From contig JAFEVB010000007.1 of NCBI GenBank assembly GCA_032629725.1, positions 1,922,001-1,986,000 on the forward strand: a DNA stretch of 64,000 nucleotides, in the 5' to 3' direction. Both the position numbers and the translations under genes were made by a program. How positions within the stretch are numbered: the first letter of the stretch is position 1; the number at the start of each line of letters is the position of its first letter. The notes under the pieces were generated by a model. It worked only from the letters and a program-made list of their open reading frames with translations, was not told where the DNA came from and did no database searches. This DNA is from Gremmenia infestans. Taxonomy: Eukaryota > Ascomycota > Leotiomycetes > Helotiales > Hamatocanthoscyphaceae. Of this stretch, positions 43,666-57,700 are shown piece after piece.

Positions 43666-46600
43666 CTATTCCCTTCCTAGTTAGTATTATCCTAACGCTT
43701 AAGTATAATATAGGAAAACATCTTATTAGGCCTACGGCCTTCTTCTTTTCTTATTATACCACCTAAACGTAATAGCAACCAACGTTCTCTCTCTCTTAGT
43801 AATACTATAGAAAAGACTAGTAAATAAAACATAGCTCCTTATTCTTATTATAAAAAGAGCAAAAAATAGTGCATAGCGCTTTGCGACGTTAAATACACTT
43901 ATTATGCTAAGTATATCCGTTAGGGCAAAACCTGTAACGTTCGCTAGGTTAACCAAATGCCTAAAGTTATAGAGTAGGAGTTGCTAAAGCATTAGCGCTA
44001 AAAACTTCATGCTAAGGAGGCTAAGGCTTTTACGAAGATCCTACGACTTAAGAAACTTTAAGAGGCGTTAGATAAAAAGGAGCAGCGTATAATTGCTGCT
44101 AGTTTAAATTCTTTTAATAAGCTTAATGCTCTTAAGAATAAGGAGCGGAAAAAGCGTAAAAGGAGAGAGCGCAAGCGCAAGGGCCCCGCCTGCTTCCTCT
44201 AGTATTAGGTCTAGTAACAACCCTTCTTCCTATTCCAATCCTTTTAATAACCCTGCCTTTATTACATCTCTCGTAGCATATAATCCCTTAGATCTATTCT
44301 AGTTAGGTTAGGGTATTAACCTTAGTAGCCTGCAAATATCTTAAGATCCTTAAGTATTACCCCTATTTCCTAAGTGTTCTCTAAGTATAGGTAGCCTATC
44401 TATTTAACTAGGTACTTAGTATAGCTTCTAACCTGCTTATAGTCTAGTATTACTTCGACCTTATACTTAGCATTAGGGTTAACTAGTTAGATTTCCGTAA
44501 CAGGCGCAGGTAGCGCCCCTAGTAGTGCTAGTTTAAGGAGGGATATATAGAATACTAGATATATATTTATTATTCTAGGTAGTGCCAATTCATAGTTAAC
44601 TAGTCCTGCAACTTGCTTGATTTTAAACGGCCCTAGCTTCTTATAGTCCAGTTTTCGTGCTTAGTTGTTTTATCTTTAATATTTCTTTATATTAGGTAGA
44701 CCTTATCCCCCTCTTTAAGCATAGGTTCTATACTACGTTTTCCGTCGTAGTATAACGCTGCTCTCTTTATAAAAAATGCTAGGTCGCTAGCTAGTTCCTC
44801 CTAAAGTGCTTTAAGGTCTTCTACCTATATAGTCGCGGATTAGTTATCTACTCCTAAGGTTATCGCAAAGCGGTAGGCCTTAGGGTTATAACTATAATTC
44901 GCGTATGCTAGTAAGATCTTTATATTTTCCGCAGCTAACATATTATATGCAAACTAGGCAAGTAGTAGAAGTCCTACCTAGTTATTCTGCTTATAGTTTA
45001 TATAATACCGATATATATTTCTATTATCTAATTTATCCGTTTAGTTTATCCGTTGGTTTATAGGTGAAAACTTATTAATAGTTTCCTTTTAATACCTAGT
45101 AGAGCCGTAAATGCTATCTAGAATTTTAAAGTAAAGAGCTGATCTCTATCTAATATAATTTCTTCTAGCGCGCTATAGTTTACTACTACTACTTAGAGAA
45201 ATGCCTAGGCTAAGTCTTTAGCTGTGCTTAATTCCTTATAGGGTATTATATAGGTGTATTTTATTAACCTATCTATAATAACTAGGATAGAATCGTATTC
45301 TACTCCTATTATTAGATCCTTAGATAGTAGTAGTTTAACTATAAAGTCCTATATAATAGATGTCTAAGGAGTCTTTAGCATATTAGGTAATTGCATTATA
45401 CTATATAGGCGTATTATAATACCTTATTCCATATGCAAGTATTGCACTTGCTAATAACCTCCTTAACTATTATTTGCATGCCTAGGAAATAGTATCTCCG
45501 CGAGAGCCTTTCCTAGGTTCTAGTGTTTCCCTAATATCCGTAAGCTAGTAGCTTATATTATTCCTTAATAAATTCTTTTTAGATACTCTTAGGGATATAT
45601 ATCTTATTCTTATATAGTAGGAGCCCCTTCTATATTCTTCTAGAAGTATTATAAGATGCCTTCCGCTACTACGTCCCCTTTATATACTAATCTGATTTTA
45701 TCTGTAAATAGGTCGCCGTTAATGCAGGTTGCAGCTGCGATTTATTATTTATTTAGGATAAGGTTATGCTATTTTCCTAGAAGATCGCAACGCCCTTTAT
45801 TTCCTCTTTTACCTTATATCCTAGCTTCCAACTTAGTATATTAGCGCGTGCTATTCTCTATCCCTTTATATATTTAATTCGTAAGTTATAGGTAGCAAGT
45901 GTCTCTACCTACCTTATCTATCGCCTATTTAAGTCTTTAGTTGTAGTAAAGCTAATAAGATTCTTATAATTAGTAAGAATCGTTACTAGGAAGTTAGCCC
46001 TCTAAAGGTAAACCCTCTATTCCTATAATGCTTTAACTATTACTAGAAGTTCCTTATTATATATATTATAGTTAAGTTCTATAGACGTTATTTTTCTAAA
46101 GTAGTACGCTACTAGATGCTAGCTGCTATCCTTATATTTCTATATAAGCACTCCCTCTATCACCCTATCTAACGCGTCCGTCTCTGCTATTAACTTAAGT
46201 TCTAGCTAGAAGTTCTAGCAGATAGGTTCCTCTATAAAGGCCTGCTTTAGCTCTTAGAATGCCTTTTCCGCTTTATCTATCTATTTAAACTCTTTCTCCT
46301 TTTTTATTAGGTCTATAAGTAGTAGAGCCTTCTTTAAATATAACTTAATAAACTTCTAGTAGAAGTTCGCAAATCCTAGGAAAGATTACACCTATTTAAC
46401 TATAGTTAGCGTCTCCTAGGTAATAATCGCTTGGACCTTTTTAGGGTCTAGGCCGATTTTCCCTAGCGTAATTATATAGCCTAGAAAGGTGATTTCTTTT
46501 ATATAGAAGTTGCACTTAGATAGCTTTAGGCGGAATCCCTTCGCCGCAAGTGCTTCTAAGACCTATATTATATATCCTATATGCTATTCCTTATTATCTA

Positions 46601-49258
46601 AATATACTAGTATATTATTAAGGTAATATATATAGAACCTGTCTAAGAAAGCTCTTAACGCATCATAGTTAACTTCTTAACAGGTTGCTAGGGCGTTAGT
46701 TAGCCTAAATAGTATAACCTAGTACTTGTAGTAACTAAATCTAGTTCGAAATGCCGTTTTCTATTCCTCGCCCTTTACGATGCGGATTAGGTAATATGCG
46801 TCCCTTATATCTAGTTATATAAAGATCACCGCTTTCCTTAGATAGTCTTATATATTATCTGCCTATGGTAGTAGGTATCAATTTTTTATAGTTATCTTAT
46901 TTAACTTTTTAGTAGTGATACAAAATCGATCCAGTCCGTCTTTCTTCTTTGCAAATAGCATTAGCGCTCCTAATAGGGAGTGCAACTCCCTTATCTATCC
47001 CTTAGATAACGCTTATTAATATACTCCCTCTATAGTCTTATCTCTTTCTTTACTATACTAGCGAAGTAGTTCCTAAGAAGGTTTGCATCCTTTCTTAAGC
47101 AGTATCTTATAGTCCTATAGTTAATATTTAGGTAAGGCCTTCTTACTTTATAGGTTATTAAACATCTATTCAAACTTCTTATACTATACTAGTATCTCTT
47201 TTTCGACCTTTATATGTCTGTAGAGGGCCTTAGGTTGCGTGCCCTAGCGCGTTATAGGAGGTAGCGCTAACCTCTCTATAGCTATATAGTTATTTTAATA
47301 CATAGCTATATTAGGTAAACTTTACCTTATAAGTTTTCCTAGTTAATTTCTAGATTATATTATCTAATCTAAGGAAATACCGAAAATAGCCTAATTATCT
47401 CTAATACAGATTATATCCAGGCTGATTTCCTCTAGTAACCTCTAATAGTTACCTATATAGGTATAGTCTTATGCTTAACTATCTCTCTATTTATTTTAAT
47501 CGCTATCCTATTAATAATAGTAAGTAGGTAGGGTTCCTTCTTCTCTTATACTAGTATATTAAGCCTCTTTATAGCTTCTAGCAAGATAAAGTTCCCTTGC
47601 GCACTAGAGTTAAGTATAACCCGTAGCTCCTTTCCTCTAGTATAGGCGTTTAGTATTATGTGTTTCGGCCCCTATAGCCGCCACTTGCTTTCCTAGTTAT
47701 CTTCCTTCTAGGACCTTGTATCCTATAAATTGGTTTTTCCTATAGTTGGTAACTGCTTTCCTACCTTATTAGTTAGTATAGAGTATTTAGCGCAAACATG
47801 CTTTATGCTTTATTACTAATATATTACTAGGCGAAAATCGTTAGGTTTATAGGAAATAGAGGAAAAGTTGTTTTCCTCTAAATGCATTTACCTAACCCTT
47901 TACTAGTAATTTCCTAGACGTCTCCTAGCTCTATAATTAAGCTTAGCCTTAGCATCTTCTCTCTAGGGATGCCTTCGACAATCCTAGGCCGTTAAGGTGC
48001 CCTAAAGACAACTTGTTATATATCTTAGTATATAACTATATAGTATATGCCTTTTTCTAGTTTCTCTATTCCTAGCTAGAAGTCCCCTTTAAAGGCCGGT
48101 TTATCCCCCTCTTTAGGTTCCTACTAGTTTCCTGCAGAAAGCTTATTGCTAGCTATAATCTATTCTTTATCTATATTAGGTAGCTAGTCCGTAGGATTCT
48201 AAGATAGCTTGCTTTCTCTTCTGCGTTTATTTCCTAGCTTTTATACTTAGGTAGTTGCATGCTATACTCCTATCCCTTAGGTCTAGTCGCAATACTATAC
48301 CTAAGGTTTATATAGCCGCGCTTATATTTTATTTCTTTTAGGGTCCTTTCCTCTTCTTCTGCCTATAAGAGATGCTAGGTATCTAGGCAATCCACACTTA
48401 AAACAGAGTCCCTTTCTAATATCGCTTATCCTATTTCTCCCTAAAGAGTAGGTTTAGCTTCTAGTAAGCGGCGTTAATTTCTATTAGGTCCCCCTAATCC
48501 TTTCCTTCCTATTAATCCTATCTTTCCTAATCGTTTACTAAAGTTATAGGTCCCTTTCTATTTAAAGGACCTCTTAAAGAATCGGTTATTAATCTTAACC
48601 GCTTCCTTAATTATTTCGGCAAGACTATTTAGTTAGTCTATCCTAGTTAGCTTGTCCTTAATAAAGTCCTTTAGTCCTCGTATAGTACTAGCTAGTTAGG
48701 GCGCGGTCGCTCTATCCTGCTATATCTAAATACTGCTAGAACCTAGCTATATACTTAGAGGCTAACTTGTTTCTGCCTTAGTTATTATAGCTCCTATTTA
48801 GCTATACTTTACTATTTAAGGTCGCCGAAGACTTATTAGATGTTTTTCTTAAATGCCTTATAGCTTATAAATATAGCCTAGTTAAGGTTCTTGCTCCGGT
48901 TATAACTCGCCCCTAACTAGTCTTATTTGCTATAAAGTCATTAATATAGGTCTTAACCTAGTTAAAGGCTACGCCCTAAAGGTAACTAATTATATAGATA
49001 ACCTTTACTACCTTAGTTCCAAACAAGTATTAGTTAAACAGATATATATATCTATTAAAGTTAGGAAGTTATCCAACTTGCCTTTATCCCTATAGAATAT
49101 ATTAGGTGTCTTAATAATCGCAGTTTATTCCTATACCGCAAGAGTCTAGGCTAGCGCTAGCGTAGAAGCTAGAGTTAGCATTAGGGTTAGGGTATTTTTC
49201 CCTTTAGTAGATCTAGTAGATAATATTATTCCGTCGATAAAGAGACTAGTGCTTAAAG

Positions 49259-49747
49259 TGTAACAATCGCCTAGCTTATATAGTGCTAGGGTAAGTCTTA
49301 TAACTTAAGTAGGTCCCTAGACCTAGTTATCGTTAGGTTAATATTAGTATCTATTAATAGATTACTAGTTGCTATACTTAGAAGTATAGCTTATTATAAA
49401 GTATAAAGTAATAAGCGTATATTAGGAAATACTATTTAAGTTAAGCATAAAGCTCCTATCTAATAGGTAACAACCTAGTCTTATATAGAACCCTTATGCT
49501 ACTAGTTAACCCTGGTCGACTTAACTACTATTAATCTAGTCGACTGCTTGCTAGTTAACTAGTCGATATCGCAGTCGTATCATATAACTAATCATATAGT
49601 ATAATAACCAAATATTAGTAGGCCTACTCTCTAATAAACATACCTAAATATATATACGGGACTATAACCTCCCTCCTAGGGGTTCTCCTATGTCTAAAAC
49701 CAGACACTAAGCCTAAGGTCCCCTAGTTACATATTATATCCGTAACA
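49259..49747 (-). repeat. 5' LTR of element A
   Basis: Begins TGTAACAATCGCC and ends CCGTAACA; near-identical in layout to 43152-43665. Confidence 0.85.
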
Positions 49748-52700
49748 CTTCTACTAAACCTATAAATACGTTTAGTAATAGAATTAAGAGCAGATTATTA
49801 TTACGAGAATCTTCCTATAAGTAAAGAGATTATAGTCTTCTTACTAGATAAGACTATAGAAGCTACGCGCCGTAATATTATTCTTACGGTCTATAACCCT
49901 CTTAGTAATAGTCTATAACTAAGCCGTATTAATATAATATATATAGCTTATATACCGCTTTACTATATGCTTCTTTTTCCGTATAGCAACCTAGGCTATT
50001 ACTATAACCTCTAGTTATAAAGAGTATATTAAATAGATAGGCGGCTCTATTAGCAGGATTTCTACCGCTACTACTTATATATTTATAATAGCAAGTATCT
50101 AACCCTCTTTTATAGCAAGCGTCTTTTTAATAGTATATTATTAACGCTTTTATAGCTTATAAGTATACTATTCTTAATTAGCTACGCTATAACCAGAAAA
50201 AGATCCGCGCAGATATATATTATAGGCTTATAGATATATTAATCCATTAGGATATTAATATAGCGGAGCTTAGTTAATACTTTATCTTTTTATTAAGCTT
50301 TATAGGTAGCGATTATAATATATAGCAGCTCTTCTAGGACTCTATAGCAATTATATAGTACTTTAGCAAGCCGGACCTTTTTATTATATTTATAGCTAAC
50401 CTGCGCTAGCCTAAGATCCTCTATAACCTCCTTCTTAGCTAGTAACCTTCAGATCGTTTAGATTTTATTACTTATATATTCCGTCTTAAGATAAAGCAGA
50501 TAATTACAGACCTAAAGGCAGGCCTTTTTAGACTATATATAGGTTATATCTATATAATCAAGTATTAGAAACGGACGCTTCTATATATACACTTACTTCT
50601 TTTCCTTTAGGTATCTATAAAGTTCTATACGCTAGAACGGGTTAATAAGGTTATCTGCGCTTAGTTGCCAGATCTAGCATAGGACCCTACAGGCAAGCTA
50701 ATAGAGATTATACTCTTAAATATAACTTATAGTCCCTATAAAGTAGATAATTTGCAGTCTTTATATATAGTTAGTAAAACGCCTAGCGCGCCTCCGCGGT
50801 GTTAGAAGGGGTTTCTAAAGCTATTTACGCTTATTATAATTATATATAAGGATTAATATCTAGAATACCGCCGCCTAGATAATAGTTAAACGTTTATAGT
50901 TCTAAAAGTAGGCTTTCTAGAAGATATAGTTACCTGCAATAATTAGTAGATAGTACTATATAACCTATATCTGCTTTAGAAGTATTAGGCATATATTAAT
51001 ATTAAGGTTTATACTATAGTATAGTCCGTAAAGTATATTTATAAGTATATATATAAAGGTATAAACTATACCACCGTTATAGTTACTACTATAGATAATA
51101 AGATTGCCTATTACCTGCAGAGAAGATATATAGGTCCGTCTAAGGCTTACTAGCATATAATAGAGTTTAAGACCTATTAAGAATAGCTTCTAGTCTAGCA
51201 CCTTTAAATCCACCTTAAAGGATAGTATACGGTTTATTTTATAAACGACCTAATAGTAAAGGAGCTAGCTATAAAGATAGACCGGAGCTAGTTAACCCTT
51301 ATAGCTTTCTTTAAGTATAATAATATATATGCAGATAGCTGTTAGTATCTATACTTTAAGTTTCTAGTGCACTTTATATAAGGTAAGAACTATATATAGC
51401 ATCCGCGGAAAAAAAGGTTTTTAATTAGTCGCATATATTACTATAGCTCTATTATAGGTAAGAAGTACTATCTCCGCCTTCTCTTTACTTTTATACCAGG
51501 CCCCTAATTATTTATAGATCTATATATAATAGATAGCATCTATTACCTAACCTATTAGGCTGCCTGCATCGCCCGCGGGCTAGCAGAAAACAACTAGAAG
51601 TAGTATTACTATTTTAATAAAGTAGTGCTCTTTATAACCGCTAGTAGTTTATAGATGCTTTTCTTAATAGGCCTCTACTAATAGGTAATTACAGATCCGC
51701 AGACTATTTAGGATCGGTATAAAGATTACTTCTTAGATAATCTAAAGCATTACTTAGTATAGTATAGGATTAACTTTCCTCTACCGCTAATAGACCCGCA
51801 CTATAACTATGCCTTTTTTCTCCTTAGACTTAGTTTTATAGATTAGTAATAGATATTAATAGATGCGAGCTTACCTAAGAATACCTTTAACTAAGCTATT
51901 ATATATAAACAAGTTAGTTATATTAATTAAATAGTTAACTATATAGCTATTATAGATAAGATATAGGCGTAATTAAATAAAGATTAGCTATTATATTTTA
52001 ATATAATCCTTACAGCTATTATAGATAATCCGCAAACTGCTTACTTTTATCTGCAAAAACCAGGTAGAACCGGGAAAACCTTTCTATATAAGACCCTCTA
52101 TTATTACCTCTATAGTTAAGGCAAGAATATCCTTTATATTATATCTATAGGTATTATAGCCCTTCTTCTACCTAATAGGTGTACGTTTTACTTATAATTT
52201 AAGATCCTAATCTAGCTATATAGCGCATCTACTAGTTTAATCCGCAAAAATAGTAGGCAAGCTAACCTTCTTTATAAGATAGATCTAATTATCTAGGATA
52301 AGGTTCTAATATAGTATAAGTACTACTTTAAGATAGTATATTATCTATTTATTAATCTATAGTCCACTATAGATAATATGCTCTTTAGCGGCGTGCCTAT
52401 AGTCTTAGGCGGGGACTTTATATAGATCCTTCTAGTAGTCCCTCGCAGCTCGCAGGTAGACGTAGTTAACGCTTTTCTATAATAGATATTTATCTAGAAA
52501 AAGCTATATTAACTTTCCTTACAGATTAATATATAGGTTAATAGCAGTCTGCACTTAGAGGATTTTATCCGCTAGATTAGAAATCTATCTTATATCCCTA
52601 AGCTATATAGCGCTCTAGTATATCTACTAAGGTATATTACTCTATTATATACTATTCCAGATCTAATCTAGCATATATATCCCCCTAAGCTGCTAATACG

Positions 52701-53480
52701 GTCTATAGTAGACTATACCGTCTTCTAGAGAAAAGCAATCCTATTAACCTTAAACCGGACTATTATAGAGCTAAATATAATTATCTTATCCTGCTTCCCT
52801 AGTAATCTATGAACGTATAGTTTAATTAATACTGCGGATATTAATAATAAAAACCTAGAGATAGATAAGTTGCCTATAGAGCACCTATAGAGTATTAATC
52901 TAGCTTCCCTACCGCTATCTAAGCTATATCTAAAGATTAGGGTTCTAGTAATACTTTTATAGAACCTATATCTAAAGGAAAGGTTATATAATAGATCCTA
53001 TTTAGTTATTACAAGTTTATAAACGCACTATATTAAGGCACGGCTACTAGGGGGCGACTTTAATAGTTAGTTATAGATAATTCCACGGATTAAACTTAGT
53101 TCTATAAAGAAGCAGTTATTATTTATACTTTTCTATAAACAGTTTCCTATTCGCGTATACTTTACTATAATAATTAATAAATTATAAAAGCAGTCCTTTA
53201 ATATAGTTAAGATAGATTTACAGTCGCTTATCTTTTCGTACAAGCAGTTCTATATAGCAGTATCCTATATTTCTAACCTAGCAGGCCTATATATATTATT
53301 ACCTTCTAATATAAGTATAACCTATAATATAGTTTAGCTTAAAATACTATAAGATTTAACTTATAGACCGTTTATATGCAAATTTCACTAAAATAGGTAT
53401 TTTGCAAACGGAAATAATAATCCTATTAGTGCTCGCAGACCGTAATCCTATGAAATATACCCTTATAGAGGACCCTTAAT
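49748..53480 (+). mobile_element. RIP-degraded Helitron (RepHel) remnant
   Basis: The conceptual plus-strand translation gives Helitron-like N-terminal and Rep segments: YIPLYYMLLFPYSNLG at about 49955, LFIIFIANLR at about 50380 and RLYIGYIYIIKYQKR at about 50530. A Pif1-type helicase follows, with Walker A region PGRTGKTFLYKTL at 52060-52098, VLGGDF at about 52405 and a C-terminal region INKL...FYIAVSYISNLAGLY at about 53165-53295. Each is interrupted by stops that replace Trp, Gln or Arg. It abuts the LTR of element A; neither the 5' TC nor the 3' hairpin/CTRR end can be placed, so both boundaries are approximate. Confidence 0.75.
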
Positions 53481-53799
53481 AGGATTTATAACACTATACT
53501 TTCTATATCTTTCTTATCCTTCTTATCCTCCTCTCCTTTATCTTTCTCCTCCGTCTTTAGCACCTCCTATAACCGATTCTCCTTCTTCTCTAACTTCTCC
53601 GCCTCCTTCTTATAAACATCCGCTAATTTCTAGTAGGCGCAGGCGTGGGCGCAGGCGCGAGCAGCTAGCGTGCGATAGGTATAAAGAACTATAGGTAGTT
53701 AGTACGGTCTATAATAGAGATAGGATACTATAAACTAATATAAGGTCTGCTAGGAGCAACCTGGTTAACTATATAATAACTAGGAGCGACCTAATAAAG

Positions 53800-53844
53800 C
53801 AATAATAATAATAATAATAGTAGTAGTAGTAGTAGTAGTAGTAG
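53800..53844. repeat. (AAT)n(AGT)n microsatellite
   Basis: About six AAT units followed by about eight AGT units. Confidence 0.9.
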
Positions 53845-54258
53845 GGGTTAGCGGCGGCGATAGCTACCCGCAAGGATAACTAGGGCAGGGGCGGGAGCAG
53901 TAGCAGGCCCTATAGATCTGTAAATATTAGCTAGGTTACGGAAATAAACTATAAAGTAGACTTATAGAGCGAGCAGCAAGTTCCTTTACTACTATAATAG
54001 CAGTTAGTATAGCTTCTACTAAAGAAACCAGCCGCTAACACATATAACATCTAGTAACTAGACCCGCGCGTATAATGCATACACCTAGGAGCATTTACTT
54101 AACTAATAAGTTAGCTAAGTAAAGCCTCTAGGTTTATAGGCCTAGCTATAGTATTAGTGCGGCTAGGGCGCAAAACCGCAGAACGGACCGGAACTAGTAT
54201 AGCAAGGGAGGTTATAGTAGTAGTAGAGCAAGAAGGGAGGCTAGGTATAGTAGTAGGG

Positions 54259-54263
54259 AGGCG
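54259..54263. repeat. Target-site duplication AGGCG, left
   Basis: Identical to 60819-60823; the 5-bp size is normal for Ty3/gypsy elements. Confidence 0.85.
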
Positions 54264-54747
54264 TATTACGGGCACAACATATAACTAGGGGACCTTAGGC
54301 TTAGTGTCTGGTTTCAGACATAGGAGAACCCCTAGGAGGGAGGTTATGGTCCTATATATATATATTTAGGTATATTTATTAGGGAGTAGGCCTACTAACA
54401 TTTGGTTATCACACTATATGATTAGTTATATAATGCGATTAACTAGTTAACTAGTAAGTAGTCGACTAGATTAATAGTAGTTAAGTCGACTAGGGTTGAC
54501 TAGCAGCATAAGGGTTCTATATAAGACTAGGTTATTACCTATTAGATAGGAGCTTTATACTTAACTTAAATAGTATTTCCTAATATACGCTTATTACTTT
54601 ATACTTTATAATAAGCTATACTCCTAAGTATAGCAACTAGTAATCTATTAATAGATACTAATATTAACCTAATAATAACTTAGGTCTAGGGACCTACTTA
54701 AGTTATAAGACTTACCCTAGCACTATATAGGCTAGGCGATTGTTACA
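54264..54747 (+). repeat. 5' LTR of element B
   Basis: Starts TATTACGGGCACAACATATA (TG probably converted to TA) and ends GGCGATTGTTACA. Confidence 0.88.
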
Positions 54748-57700
54748 CTTTAAGCACTAGTCTCTCTATTAACGGAATAATATTATCTACCAGATCTACT
54801 AAAGGGAAGAACACCCTAACCCTAACGCTAACTCCAGCTTCTACGCTAGCGCTAGCCTAGACTCTTGCGGTATAGGAATAAACTGCGATTATTAAGACAC
54901 CTAATATATTCTATAGGGATAAAGGCAAGTTAGATAACTTCCTAACTTTAATAGATATATATATTCTATTTAACTAATACTTATTTGAACTAAGGCAGTA
55001 AAGGTTATCTATATAATTAGTTACCTTTAGGGCGTAGCCTTTAACTAGGTTAAGACCTATATTAACGACTTTATAGCAAATAAGACCAGTTAGAGGGCAA
55101 GTTATAACTAGAGCAAGGACCTTAACTTAGGCTATATTTATAAGCTATAAGGCATTTAAGAAAAACATCTAATAAGTCTTTAGCGACCTTAAATAGTAAA
55201 GTATAGCTGAATAGAAGCTATAATAACTAAAGCAGAATAAGTTAGCCTCTAAGTATATGGCTAGGTTCTAGTAGTATTTAGATATAGCAGGATAGGGCAA
55301 CCGCGCCCTAACTAGCTAGTACTACGTAGGACTAAAGGACTTTATTAAGGACAAGCTAACTAGGATAGACTAACTAAATAGTCTTGCTAAAATAATTAAG
55401 GAAGCGGTTAAGATTAATAACCGATTCTTTAAGAGGTCCCTTAAATAGAAAGGGACCTATAACTTTAGTAAACAGTTAGGAAAGATAGGATTAATAGGAA
55501 GGAAGGATTAGGGGGACCTAATAGAAATTAACGCCGCTTACTAGAAGCTAAACCTACTCTCTAGGGAGAAATAGGATAAGCGATATTAAAAGGGACTCTA
55601 TTTTAAGTATGGATTGCCTAGACACTAGTATCCTCTTATAGGCAGAAGAAGAGGGAAAGGACCCTAAAAGAAATAAAATATAAGCGCAGCTATATAAACC
55701 TTAGGTGCAGCATTGCAACTAGACCCTAAGAGGTAGAAGTATAGCATGCAACCACCTAAGTATAAAAGCTAGGAAATAAATGCAGAAGAGAAAGCAAGCC
55801 TATCTTAGAATCCTACGACTAGCTACCTAATATAGATAAAGAATAGATTATAGCTAGTAATAAGCTTTCTGCAGGAAACTAGTAGGAACCTAAAGAGAGG
55901 GATAAACCGGCCTTTAAAGGGGACTTCTAGCTAGGAATAGAGAAACTAGAAGAAAGGCATATACTATATAGTTATATACTAAGATATATAATAAGTTGTC
56001 TTTAGGGCACCTTAACGGCCTAGGATCGTTAAAGGCATCCCTAAAGAGGAGATGCTAAGGCTAAGCTTAATTATAGAGCTAGGAGACGTCTAGGAAATTA
56101 CTAGTAAAGGGTTAGGCAAACGCATTTAGAGGAAAACAACTTTTCCTCTATTTCCTATAAACCTAATAATTTTCGCCTAGTAATATATTAGTAATAAAGC
56201 ATAAAGCACATTCGCGCTAAACACCCTATACTAACTAATAAGGTAGGAAAGCAGTTACAACTATAGGAAAACCAATTTATAGGATATAAGGTCCTAGAAG
56301 AAAGATAACTAGGAAAGCAAGTGGCGGCTATAGGGGGCTAAAACCATATAATACTAAACGCCTATACTAGAGGAAAGGAGCTATAGGGTTATGCTTAACT
56401 CTAGTGCGCAGAGGAACTTTATCTTGCTAGAAGCTATAAAGAGGCTTAATATACTAGTATAAGAGAAGAAGGAACCCTACCCTACTTACTATTATTAATA
56501 GGATAGCGATTAAAATAAATAGAGAGATAGTTAAGCATAAGACTATACCTATATAGGTAACTATTAGAGGTTACTAGGAGGAAATCAGCCTAGATATAAT
56601 CCGTATTAGAGATAATTAGGCCATTTTTAGTATTTCTTAGATTAGATAATATAATCCAGAAATCAACTAGGAAACTTATAAGGTAAAGTTTACCTAATAT
56701 AGCTATGTATTAAAATAACTATATAGCTATAGAGAGGTTAGCGCTACCTCCTATAACGCGCTAGGGCACGCAACCTAAGGCCCTCCACCAGATAATATAA
56801 AGGTCGAAAAAGAGATACTAGTATAGTATAAGAAGTTTAAATAGATATTTAATAACCTGTAAAGTAAGAAGGCCTTACCTAAATATTAACTATAGGACTA
56901 TAAGATACCGCTTAAGGAAGGATGCAAACCTTCTTAGGAACTACTTCGCTAGTATAGTAAAGAAAAGATAAGACTATAGAGGGAGTATATTAATAAGGCG
57001 TTATCTAAGGGATAGATAAGGAGTTGCACTCCCTATTAGGAGCGCTAACGCTATTTGCAAAGAAGAAAGACAGACTAGATCGATTTTGCATTAACTACTA
57101 AAAGTTAAATAAGATAACTATAAAAAATTAATACCTACTACTATAGGCAGATAATATATAAGACCGTCTAAGAAAAGCGGTAATCTTTATATAACTAGAT
57201 ATAAGGGATGCATATTACCTAATCCGCATTGAAAAAGGCAAGGAATAGAAAACGGCATTTTAAACCAGATTTAGTTACTATAAGTACTAGGTTATACTAT
57301 TTAGGCTAACTAACGCCCTAGTAACCTATTAAGAAGTTAACTATAACGCGTTAAGGGCTTTCTTAGACAGGTTCTATATATATTACCTTAATAACATACT
57401 AGTATATTCAGATAATAAGGAATAGCACGTAGGATATATAATATAGGTCTTAGAAGCACTTACGGCAAAGGGATTCCGCCTAAAGCTATCTAAGTGCAAC
57501 TTCTATATAAAAGAAATCACCTTTCTAGGCTATATAATTACGCTAGGGAAAATCGGCCTAGACCCTAAAAAGGTCTAAGCGATTATTACCTAGAAGACGC
57601 TAACTATAGTTAAATAGGTGTAATCTTTCCTAGGATTCGCAAACTTCTACTAGAAGTTTATTAAGTTATATTTAAAGAAGGCTCTACTACTTATAGACCT

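Larger units (their letters stand above)
43152..49747 (-). mobile_element. Ty3/gypsy chromovirus-type LTR retrotransposon A, RIP-degraded
   Basis: Flanked by direct LTRs at 43152-43665 and 49259-49747. Sense is minus, so the 5' LTR is the right-hand one. The internal 5.6 kb is a diverged copy of element B: reverse-transcriptase segment YIYYLNNILVY on the minus strand around 46620-46660, with gag, protease, integrase and chromodomain in the expected order. It has many stops. No matching 5-bp target duplication was found (CTCCG left, CTTCT right), suggesting rearrangement, mutation or nested insertion at one end. Confidence 0.85.
53481..54263. other. Less degraded spacer between the Helitron and gypsy element B
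   Basis: Contains GC-richer pockets (53635-53675, 53850-53915). A minus-strand Lys/Glu-rich coiled-coil-like stretch (KLADVYKKEAEKLEKKENRL, about 53560-53625) may belong to another transposon. It was continuous with 60819 onward before element B inserted. Confidence 0.45.

Noticed and set aside
49180..49200. Two TTAGGG-like units (and CCCTAACCCTAA near 54826) resembling telomeric repeat
   Set aside because: They occur at equivalent positions in the gag region of both gypsy elements as part of the reading frame, only two units long, and not at a chromosome end.
43147..49752. Target-site duplication for gypsy element A
   Set aside because: The flanking pentamers CTCCG and CTTCT do not match, even allowing for C-to-T and G-to-A change, so no duplication is claimed.
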